Shown here: positions 23,705-30,331 of the stretch, piece by piece | Layout: each line of letters opens with the position of its first letter | Numbering within the stretch: the stretch's first letter is position 1 | Source: CBDVBD01 sp965372135 | GTDB taxonomy: Bacteria; Electryoneota; RPQS01; CBDVBD01 | DNA: 31,618 bases | Direction: 5' to 3' | NCBI GenBank assembly: GCA_965372135.1 | Contig: CBDVBD010000020.1 | Span: forward strand, 1-31,618 | The notes under the pieces: generated by a model | Seen by the model: only the letters and a program-made list of their open reading frames with translations | Database searches by the model: none | What the model was told of the DNA's origin: nothing | Translations under genes and position numbers: made by a program

Positions 23705-23763
23705 CAAGAAAAAACCTCGATCAGGAGGGGTGGTCGAGGTTTTTATGTAATGTTAGACCCTGC
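23705..23763 (-). terminator. Intrinsic terminator in a 59-bp repeat, copy 2
   Basis: Base-for-base the same 59 bp as 20798-20856, in the same orientation 2907 bp away. The stem is 23710-23720 with 23734-23744. It lies about 100 bp after the stop of the outer-membrane protein gene and should end that operon. Confidence 0.85.
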
Positions 23764-23857
23764 TGAGATTTTACAAGATCAAACAGTGGAGTGTCAGGAT
23801 CGCGGGGATCCTGACCTACTCACGTCTCCAATACTTTGTCGGCTTCCCTTTTGAAGG

Positions 23858-24715
23858 TCAGAACAGGTAGCGCAGTCCAACCAAGCCGCCGACCCCTCTT
23901 GTCAACTGGTTTCCGTTCTGGTCTTGGTGTAGAGGAAACTGTATCAATAGTTCAAGCATGAAAGACTGGAAGGCGTATTTCATTCCTGGAGAAAGGAGAA
24001 CAACATTTTCTCCCGAATCAGGCTGTTCTTCCCCGTTCTCACGGTTTGGATTCGCGTGGCTATAAGTGGTTTCCAACACAGGCCACAACGACATAGTCGC
24101 TTCACTATTCAGGCTAAATTGATAAGCCGCAGCTGCAATCGTTGTGAATTCATCGCCCTGCCGATCGCCTTTGCGGTCTTCAATACCGTTTAATTTGTAC
24201 TCTAAATTGAGATCGGTACCAAGCGGTCCTCTACGTCCGGACAGGTAGACTCCCATCAGGACGTCCCAAGTATCCGAACTGAAATCATCATCTCCTGTGG
24301 GCAATTCTACTCCCAACGTCGGAGCGACACCAATAATATATTCGGGGTTATTCAAACGCAGCACTCGGTGCTTAGTAATAATGGATAGATCACCGAATCC
24401 CGTCTGGTCCAAGCTATTGCCTGCCATCTTCATAGTGCGATGTAGAATCGGTTGCTTGACGATTGCCGTCATTCCTGGGCGTACTCCGTAAACCAGAACA
24501 ACCGGAACCATGTACATTTCCATCGTTCGTCCCATTGCCGTAGGGTCCTCGTTGCGTTCCAGGAACCGAAGCTGACTTCGAAAGATCCATCGGTCGGTAG
24601 GTGGAGTGAGCCCAACATCAGCCGTAATGCCAGTTGCATGAACCGTTTGATCGCGTTCCGCAACAGCACACATAATGATCGCAATACATGCGAGTTGTGA
24701 TATACACCGTTTCAT
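23858..24715 (-). CDS. Outer-membrane beta-barrel protein (transporter-like)
   Basis: Exported protein of 285 residues. The signal peptide (MKRCISQLACIAIIMCAVAE, ending near VHA) is followed by alternating amphipathic strands, many with aromatic ends, and a terminal Phe (GGLVGLRYLF), the usual outer-membrane insertion signal. Segments such as GFGDLSIITKHRVLR and APTLGVELPTGDDDFSSDTW match the transporter/phenol_MetA_deg-like barrels often found beside metal-resistance genes. It begins 3 bp after the HMA lipoprotein stop, so the two are coupled. Metal handling is an inference from that partner only. Confidence 0.8.
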   Translation of the reverse strand: MKRCISQLACIAIIMCAVAERDQTVHATGITADVGLTPPTDRWIFRSQLRFLERNEDPTAMGRTMEMYMVPVVLVYGVRPGMTAIVKQPILHRTMKMAGNSLDQTGFGDLSIITKHRVLRLNNPEYIIGVAPTLGVELPTGDDDFSSDTWDVLMGVYLSGRRGPLGTDLNLEYKLNGIEDRKGDRQGDEFTTIAAAAYQFSLNSEATMSLWPVLETTYSHANPNRENGEEQPDSGENVVLLSPGMKYAFQSFMLELLIQFPLHQDQNGNQLTRGVGGLVGLRYLF

Positions 24716-24718
24716 GTT

Positions 24719-25033
24719 TTAGTCAAACCTCTTTCCCAGGGTGAAGTTTGAATTATGGACTGCAGCCTCGATCTCGCTGATGTCAATAGTATGATCCTTT
24801 TGCACGTGAATAATAACCATTTGCTCTTTCCAATTCGCTGTTACATCAACAACGCCTGGAATTTTACTCAGATTCTTTTCCAATCCACCATGGCAGCCGG
24901 GGCAATCCATGCCGAATACTTCATAAGTCAACATCTCCACATTTGGATTCTGTGAAAGTGTACTCCGCGTAGCGCATCCTGTAAAGTACGTCAGACTCCC
25001 AACTAAAACCAGTGTCATAAACAGTTTGAACAT
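24719..25033 (-). CDS. Lipoprotein with heavy-metal-associated (HMA) domain
   Basis: A lipoprotein signal (MFKLFMTLVLVGSLTYFTGC, Cys20 as the lipidation site) precedes a single HMA domain with the metal motif GMDCPGC, then LEKNLSKIPGVVDVTANW, the helix-strand pattern of MerP- and copper-chaperone-like proteins. The length from this start is 104 residues. I chose the ATG at 25033 because GAGGAAA lies a few bases upstream and the signal begins there; the longer frame from 25066 would spoil it. Membrane-anchored HMA domains probably bind Cu, Hg or similar soft metals in the periplasm. It is co-transcribed with the outer-membrane protein after it. Confidence 0.85.
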   Translation of the reverse strand: MFKLFMTLVLVGSLTYFTGCATRSTLSQNPNVEMLTYEVFGMDCPGCHGGLEKNLSKIPGVVDVTANWKEQMVIIHVQKDHTIDISEIEAAVHNSNFTLGKRFD

Positions 25034-25062
25034 GTTTTCCTCTTTCTTTTCCTGATGCATAG

Positions 25063-25393
25063 TCAACTATGTTTATACGGTTTCCGGATAGTACCGGTTC
25101 CCCACCTTTTTACATTACAAAAAATGGCAACCTCCAGGTGGTAAGTTGCCCCGATTTGTCTCCATTGGCGAAGTCCACGTTGGATGGTCTCAAGGGCTTC
25201 CATGAGAAGTAACCATCCGTTTTCCGCTGGTACGATATCTATCGGCCGGGGATCAAGACCCCAGCTCTCTTCGTAAAAGTTTGCAGGCAAGATCCGCCAA
25301 ATCTTTTCCGTCTCTTATTCTCCACGCACGCCCTGTGTATAGGGACACAGCTTCTTCGATAGGGGTGCGAAGGGTATTATTTTCAAATATCAT
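25063..25393 (-). pseudogene. Possible gene relic in two frames
   Basis: From an ATG at 25393, 46 codons read LRTPIEEAVSLYTGRAW and KDLADLACKL before a stop. This looks like real coding sequence, vaguely like the start of kinase-type phosphotransferases. An overlapping second frame continues as WRILPANFYEESWGLDP, PIDIVPAENGWLLLMEAL and GLRQWRQIGATYHLEVA to 25063. I do not recognise the second part. It may be a frameshifted remnant or simply two chance frames. Confidence 0.3.
25119..25150 (-). terminator. Intrinsic terminator, leftward
   Basis: On the minus strand GGCAAC (25150-25145) pairs with GTTGCC (25131-25126) around a 13-nt loop, followed by ATTTTTTG. It would stop transcripts arriving from the right before the HMA lipoprotein gene, and it overlaps the uncertain second reading frame noted at 25063-25393. 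Confidence 0.6.
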
Positions 25394-25499
25394 TGGTTAC
25401 AAAACTTTGTAAACGATTTCAAACGAAAATTGCTACAAAAATACATTTGAAGCAATACATTCACTAAATGGTTGCACAAAACTAACTGCACTGCGCTGG

Positions 25500-26057
25500 T
25501 CAATGAACAAAATGTTCAAACACAAGTCTTAGGCCGAGCGTCAAATGCGGGAGATTCGGGAAGTCCCAGTCGTCCTCGCTCGGGTCTTTGAACATCGGGT
25601 ACGAGATCCCAACATACGGCTCTACGTACAACGTATGCGAAGGCTGGTGCCCGCTCCAGCTTACCTTGATCCCGGGCGTGACTGCCACGACGGTTCCTCC
25701 GCCAGACTTGTCCATCAAGGCAACGCCGAGGTACGAACTCACGCTGAGTTCGCTGAAGGTCCTTTCGACAAAGTAGCGACGTAGCTCCAGTGCGGCTTCC
25801 ACCCCCAAAAATGCATCCACCTCCGGCAGTGCCCAGAGTGTGCCCAACCCTGTCCAGAACAGCAGAGCCGTATGATCCGTTAGCTGCCGCTCATAGCTTA
25901 TCACCGCTTCTAAGGATACCGCGACCGTGATGTCTCTGTCCTCGTCAGGGGGGGGAGCTGCCAATACGTCAGAATACGCGGTCACCGGCAGCATCCCAAT
26001 GAGTAGCAGCACGAGTGAGATTCCCAGCGTAACTGACAAACAACCTACTCTTTCCAT
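25500..26057 (-). CDS. Putative outer-membrane beta-barrel protein
   Basis: Exported protein of 185 residues. The signal peptide has a hydrophobic core LGISLVLLLIGMLPVTAYS. Short amphipathic strands follow (ITVAVSLEAVISYERQL, ALLFWTGLGTLWAL, AALELRRYFVE, SVSSYLGVALM, VVAVTPGIKVSW, LYVEPYVGISYP, HLTLGLRLVFEHF), the pattern of a small 8-strand OmpW/OprF-like barrel. No specific family is recognisable and the role is unknown. GGAG lies 8 nt before the ATG. It stands alone between two decayed genes. Confidence 0.68.
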   Translation of the reverse strand: MERVGCLSVTLGISLVLLLIGMLPVTAYSDVLAAPPPDEDRDITVAVSLEAVISYERQLTDHTALLFWTGLGTLWALPEVDAFLGVEAALELRRYFVERTFSELSVSSYLGVALMDKSGGGTVVAVTPGIKVSWSGHQPSHTLYVEPYVGISYPMFKDPSEDDWDFPNLPHLTLGLRLVFEHFVH

Positions 26058-26082
26058 AAGTCATCTCCAATCGCCTAAAAAA

Positions 26083-26383
26083 TCAGGATTTACGACACTC
26101 CCCAATAACATATCGCATAAATTCGATGGTGCGATCTATGCTTTCCGTATCATCGCCATCGCCCCACTCCAATGCGTGATTGATCAGTGAATGCCACTCA
26201 TCCGGCAACACCCAAAGCGCCCAATTCGCTGCGTGAGGGTTCGAATTCATCGGTCACCAAAGAGCCATACAAGTACATACCGATGAAGTTTTCACCCAGA
26301 ATATCAGAGACTCGGAGAAGCAGATCTAACAGCACTCGATTTACTTCAGGGTATGGAGTCGGTTCTTGTGTTATTGTCTGCAT
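26083..26383 (-). pseudogene. Internally deleted aminoglycoside nucleotidyltransferase
   Basis: The first 60 codons (VNRVLLDLLLRVSDILGE, then MYLYGSLVTDEFEPSRS) match the N-terminus of AadA/ANT(9)-type adenylyltransferases up to the GSxxxGxFxPxxSD nucleotide site, where the active-site Asp pair should follow. The sequence then jumps, in another frame, to NPHAANWALWVLPDEWHS, LINHALEWG and IDRTIEFMRYVIGE, which is the family's C-terminus. The middle, some 150 residues including the catalytic Asp residues, is missing. It cannot confer resistance. The join lies near 26230-26245. Confidence 0.75.
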
Positions 26384-26415
26384 AATCCAATTGCGTGCTT
26401 AACATAATACTAAGA

Positions 26416-26476
26416 ACTTTAAACGGCAAATTGCCTGTATTGAGGTTAGCCCTAAACTCCTAATAGCGTATTCCTC
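26416..26476. repeat. Imperfect 60-bp direct repeat, left of the queC operon
   Basis: It begins ACTTTAAACGGCAAATTGCC and ends near ATTCCTC. It aligns with 30214-30275 at roughly 70% by eye and shares the exact palindrome-like core GGCAAATTGCCTG. The pair brackets the SIR2/DUF6884/queC operon. Confidence 0.65.
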
Positions 26477-26521
26477 CAACGTCACTCAGAATTATTCTTA
26501 TCATTTATTGGAAATAGGTTG

Positions 26522-28186
26522 TCAGTCGTTGACATTGAAGCCATTTTCTCTGATATTCATTAGTCTCTCGTGAAGATTGCAGGTAGGAAAGTATGATTCG
26601 AGATGAATTATCTCAGCAACACGATGTGCAACATTTGATGGCGTTAATCCAGTGGTGTCAAACCTAACAACACCATTAACACCATAAGCCTTGCTAAGAT
26701 GATCTTCAATTTTTTGTAACTTTTCAGTCGTGTAGTCCTCTCGTGAGGTTATCACCATTCGAAGTGAGAGTTCACTGCAATCCCCTTGAAGAAGAATAAC
26801 CCGACCATCCTCGACTGGCCACTCACTTTCCTCAGGACCAATTTTATCAAGCAGACGAGTAGCCTTTTCATTCCACTCTTTTTCTGGTGTGAAACTTAGG
26901 GGATCAAGAGGACCACGATCCAAAATGAAAATGCCTTCTCGTGCATTCCGTAGAGTGTCATTCTTCCATTTAAACTGTTTGATAATCCAGTCATCAGCAG
27001 TCCTCTTCTCATGGTCGGTTAACTTGTCAAATCCTTTTGCTAAAATAGGAGGCCGTGGTTCATTCCATTCGTCCAAAACAATCAAGTTTCGGAAGTGGTT
27101 AATTGTAGTGGTCTTTCCAACTCCCAGCGAACCCGTGACATAAAAACGAAATCGAACAGCAATACCACATTGCTTCGCCAAATCACAAAACTGGGTTGAT
27201 GGAAAGCATTTTTGGTTGATAAGTTCTCCAATTGAACGAATTTCCTCATCATGCAAGAACAGCGTGATCAAATTATATACCTTGAAATTCGCAAGTAGTA
27301 TAGCACGCATTACATCGTCCTCAATTGTCTCACCCGGTTTTAGGTAATGAACATAATAATGAAAATTGCCGGGACATGAATGTGCTGCTTGCAAAAGTAC
27401 GTTTCGCAATGTATCGTCTTCAAGTGACAAACCAATCAACATACAAGTGTGCTTCGATAAATGACTGACCAGTCCAGCTTGGTCCCCTGCGAATATCCCC
27501 ATCAACTGTTTAACATATGATGCCTCAGAAAACACAAAACGGTCACTTGGTGTTTCGAGCGGATTCTGCGGAATGACACCATTGGGATGGTAAATCACTG
27601 TGTCCGAACGTCTGAACTGAGTCCACGGATTAGTAACTGATTCGAATCCAAGAGAGTCTTCATCTTCATGGTCATCCACACTGTATTGTAGGAGTGACTG
27701 TTCGAGAAGATCGTCAAAGTTGTATGTCACTGTCATGTGTGTGCGGCGAATTAACGGTAGATATTGCTTCAAATAGGGGTGATCATCAAGGGAGTCACTC
27801 AAGTGGACCTTTACATTCTTATATAGATACTTGCGTACAAGTTCCCGCCATTCAGCTCCAATTTGGTAATCAAGTTTGCGTGTATTGTGCTGATCTGGAG
27901 CCTCATTGGAATACCGTCGTTGTCTAAAATGCTCGAAAAGCATTTCCGTTTTATAGGGAAGCCCTGCACGTGGGGGAACAATTTTCAACACACACGTACC
28001 TTTGATGTTAGAGTCCTTGGCTAACACTTCAACAAGCTTTCCCCACGTAGGTATTTTACAATTGTGGCTTATACCAGAACCGAAGATAAGTCCGAAACGA
28101 TTCTCCGCTACCTGTTTCCGCATGTGAACGATGGGCTTGGTGTAGCGTTCAAGAACCGACTTGTGAGTATCATTGAATTCATGCAT
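26522..28186 (-). CDS. SIR2-like protein fused to a P-loop kinase-like domain
   Basis: Cytoplasmic protein of 554 residues. The N-terminal SIR2-like domain has the NAD loop LIFGSGISHNCKIPTWGKL (GSGIS at 36-40), TYNFDDLLE (154-162), the catalytic-type His in IYHPNG (His200) and LIGLSLEDDTLRNVL (250-264). This SIR2_2 branch commonly degrades NAD in anti-phage defence. From about 345, FRFYVTGSLGVGKTTT (Walker A 352-359) and ILDRGPLDPLSF (DR motif 423-424) mark a deoxynucleoside- or thymidylate-kinase-like domain, with LLQGDCSELSLRMVI in place of the usual lid region. I chose the ATG at 28186, one base after the upstream stop; the frame stays open to 28264 but would overlap. It is the last gene of the queC operon and the likely effector. 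Confidence 0.85.
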   Translation of the reverse strand: MHEFNDTHKSVLERYTKPIVHMRKQVAENRFGLIFGSGISHNCKIPTWGKLVEVLAKDSNIKGTCVLKIVPPRAGLPYKTEMLFEHFRQRRYSNEAPDQHNTRKLDYQIGAEWRELVRKYLYKNVKVHLSDSLDDHPYLKQYLPLIRRTHMTVTYNFDDLLEQSLLQYSVDDHEDEDSLGFESVTNPWTQFRRSDTVIYHPNGVIPQNPLETPSDRFVFSEASYVKQLMGIFAGDQAGLVSHLSKHTCMLIGLSLEDDTLRNVLLQAAHSCPGNFHYYVHYLKPGETIEDDVMRAILLANFKVYNLITLFLHDEEIRSIGELINQKCFPSTQFCDLAKQCGIAVRFRFYVTGSLGVGKTTTINHFRNLIVLDEWNEPRPPILAKGFDKLTDHEKRTADDWIIKQFKWKNDTLRNAREGIFILDRGPLDPLSFTPEKEWNEKATRLLDKIGPEESEWPVEDGRVILLQGDCSELSLRMVITSREDYTTEKLQKIEDHLSKAYGVNGVVRFDTTGLTPSNVAHRVAEIIHLESYFPTCNLHERLMNIRENGFNVND

Positions 28187-28187
28187 T

Positions 28188-29396
28188 TCAATAATCCCTA
28201 AATAGTGAAAGCTGATTACGTGGTACTCCTTGTCGTTCATTGATATACCAATCACGGGGAGCAATAGGACCGGAAGGCTGAGACCGCTTCCCCAATGTTA
28301 TCAGAACATACTCGTCCAAAACATCAAGACTTTCAGGTGAATATGTATAATCGAGAAAATCCAGATTCCAGAGTCCCGAAAGCCGTATTCGTTTATCAGG
28401 ACTGAATCGCCCAAGCCATTTTAACGATGGCGGATCAGCTGGTCCTGTTTTACCCACAAGTAATCCGATTAGGTTTCGTTCGATGTAGGCTCGATCACTC
28501 GAAGGACTGGATTTATCTTTTACAGAAATCCACAGAACGTTCATCGCACCGATATGTGCTGACACCCTCTGTTCCAGATCTTTCTCAGCTTTGCGTATTG
28601 TTGGGGTTGCCGTTTGACCTACACCCCACGATGCAACCATCAAATCTGGATTTTTTGCGGAGATCGCCTTGCCAATATGTAAACGGAAAATGGAGCTCCG
28701 GTGATTTCCGCCACCATCGGCAGTCCCGCGATGAGTACGAAGGCGATTCCAGAGCGTAGCTTTAGATCCCCGGCTAACGCCATGAGTTCCAACACGAACA
28801 ACACGAAGGTTGGTTTTACTTATTTTAAATTCATTCGGTTCAAAGAAAAAGTAGACACCGCCACTTGGCCATAGTTGTTGACCAGTGCACTCTGACATCA
28901 GGCGTTTCCCGCCTATGCCAGATTCCAGTTTATGTAATGCTTGATATAACCTCTCGACATCTTGGTCTCGGTGTGGTTGTTTTAACTGCCGTGACAACCA
29001 TTGGAGTTGACGACCGATTCCAAGTCCTTTCATGGGTATATCAACTTGGCAACCATACTTCTTTAGACAAGGGACTAAGTTCTCTCGGTAATGTCTTCCA
29101 GCAAGAATCGTGACACGATCAGTTGGATTAAGATGAAGAAGGAGCAAATCCCAGATTCTGTCCGCCCACTTGACTCGTTCCAATTGTGTTTTTGTGTTCA
29201 ATGATTCTTCATACGGTTCGATTACGTCTGTTGGTTTGACCAAACCGTACTTTGCAGAAAGTATGAACCATGAATCACAATGTTTCTCAACATACTCTCG
29301 TGATTTAGCGAAAAGCGTAGAATCGTAAAGATCTTTCGCCTCAGCTGCACGCATACGCTTTTTGCTGGCACAAGATATCAGGCCTATATGAGCCAT
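28188..29396 (-). CDS. DUF6884-like / GIY-YIG-like fusion protein
   Basis: Cytoplasmic protein of 402 residues. The N-terminal part (1-145) has LISCASKKRMRAAEAKDLY (6-24), WFILSAKYGLVKP (43-55), EPYEESL (60-66) and ILAGRHYRENL (97-107), the pattern I know as DUF6884, whose reaction is not established. A second part from about 178 (GGVYFFFEPNEF, RVVRVGTHGV at 198-207, KATLWNRLRTHRG at 212-224, NHRSSIFRLHIG) looks like a GIY-YIG nuclease-type domain, with the catalytic Arg in LWNRL and a Glu in YIERNLIG near 306. The C-terminus (330-402) is unassigned. It starts 9 bp after queC and ends one base before the SIR2 gene, so the three are translated as a unit. Confidence 0.75.
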   Translation of the reverse strand: MAHIGLISCASKKRMRAAEAKDLYDSTLFAKSREYVEKHCDSWFILSAKYGLVKPTDVIEPYEESLNTKTQLERVKWADRIWDLLLLHLNPTDRVTILAGRHYRENLVPCLKKYGCQVDIPMKGLGIGRQLQWLSRQLKQPHRDQDVERLYQALHKLESGIGGKRLMSECTGQQLWPSGGVYFFFEPNEFKISKTNLRVVRVGTHGVSRGSKATLWNRLRTHRGTADGGGNHRSSIFRLHIGKAISAKNPDLMVASWGVGQTATPTIRKAEKDLEQRVSAHIGAMNVLWISVKDKSSPSSDRAYIERNLIGLLVGKTGPADPPSLKWLGRFSPDKRIRLSGLWNLDFLDYTYSPESLDVLDEYVLITLGKRSQPSGPIAPRDWYINERQGVPRNQLSLFRDY

Positions 29397-29405
29397 GTTA
29401 TGACC

Positions 29406-30041
29406 TCAGATCTCACTGCGGTTTGCTTCTTCCCATGCATGATTATGGAGAATACACGCATCGCATTGTCCGCAAGGCGAAATACCTTGGTTAGTAAACT
29501 GTGGCTGGTAGCAACTCCACGTGTCACCAGGCACAAGACCAAGCTGTCTTGCCTTGTGAGCAATGGTAGGTTTTGACATATTGATCAATGGTGCCTCCAC
29601 TTGCGGACCACCGGGTATAGCAAAATTGATCATGTTCTTAAATGAATCAATAAACTCTGGTCTACAGTCCGGATAGCCAGAATAATCAACAGCGTTCACG
29701 CCAATCCATACCTCTGCCGCACCAACTCCAGTAGCTTCAGCACAGGCAAGCATCAGAAACACAGCATTTCGTGCTGGTAGGAATGCTGGGGAAACACCTG
29801 ATCGGATTTCATCAAGTGACCGGGAAGTAGGAATTTCCCGGATGGGTTTTTGCCACTCAACTCGTAATACTCGATGCTCGATCCCGAACCGACGACACTG
29901 TGCTAAGGCGTACTCTAACTCAATACGGTGTCGTTGACCATAATCGATCCCAAGACTTACAACATCATGACCAGCATCTTTAGCCATCAAAATGCACAAG
30001 GTAGAATCCAAACCACCACTATGCAAAACTACTGTTTTCAT
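29406..30041 (-). CDS. queC: QueC-type 7-cyano-7-deazaguanine synthase
   Basis: Full-length QueC homologue of 211 residues. Canonical QueC makes preQ0 from 7-carboxy-7-deazaguanine, ammonia and two ATP. The PP-loop is SGGLDS (8-13). SLGIDYGQRH, FLPARNAVF (88-95) and GVNAVDYSGYPDCRPEF follow, then the zinc cysteines 177, 190, 193 and 196 in WSCYQPQ and SPCGQCDAC. All catalytic and metal residues are present. No queD, queE or folE is nearby. Instead it leads an operon with a DUF6884-like fusion and a SIR2 protein, as QueC homologues do in the Qat and type IV CBASS defence systems. GGAGGA precedes the ATG; a weak promoter (TTGTTA, 17 nt, TACAAG) may lie at 30109-30137. Confidence 0.93.
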   Translation of the reverse strand: MKTVVLHSGGLDSTLCILMAKDAGHDVVSLGIDYGQRHRIELEYALAQCRRFGIEHRVLRVEWQKPIREIPTSRSLDEIRSGVSPAFLPARNAVFLMLACAEATGVGAAEVWIGVNAVDYSGYPDCRPEFIDSFKNMINFAIPGGPQVEAPLINMSKPTIAHKARQLGLVPGDTWSCYQPQFTNQGISPCGQCDACILHNHAWEEANRSEI

Positions 30042-30213
30042 TGTTGTTCCTCCGTCGTCACGACTGGAATGTTTCTAAAATTCTGTGTTTTTATGATTTG
30101 CATACACTCTTGTATTTTTACTGTTGACAGCTAACAATGATTATATGGTTTCCTGATATTCTCGCTTTCGGGGCTTGTATCCAGATATGACTTGGTGTAA
30201 ATCTTTGTCGGCG

Positions 30214-30275
30214 ACTTAAAATGGCAAATTGCCTGAATTAAAGTTCGCCTTACACTCTTTTAATTAGCAATCCTC
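30214..30275. repeat. Imperfect 60-bp direct repeat, right of the queC operon
   Basis: It begins ACTTAAAATGGCAAATTGCC and ends AATCCTC, the partner of 26416-26476. It lies in the 290-bp gap between queC and the nuclease-like gene. The rest of that gap holds the queC leader and probable promoter, and no other gene is seen. Confidence 0.65.
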
Positions 30276-30331
30276 TGACTATATCCGTTAATTAATAATG
30301 CTATCTTTAAAGAATCCTCCATTTTCTTTTA

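Noticed and set aside
29406..30041. queC as part of ordinary queuosine synthesis
   Set aside because: No queD, queE, folE or tgt is nearby, and the gene is locked into an operon with SIR2-like and DUF6884-like genes. It remains possible that it also supplies preQ0 to the cell.
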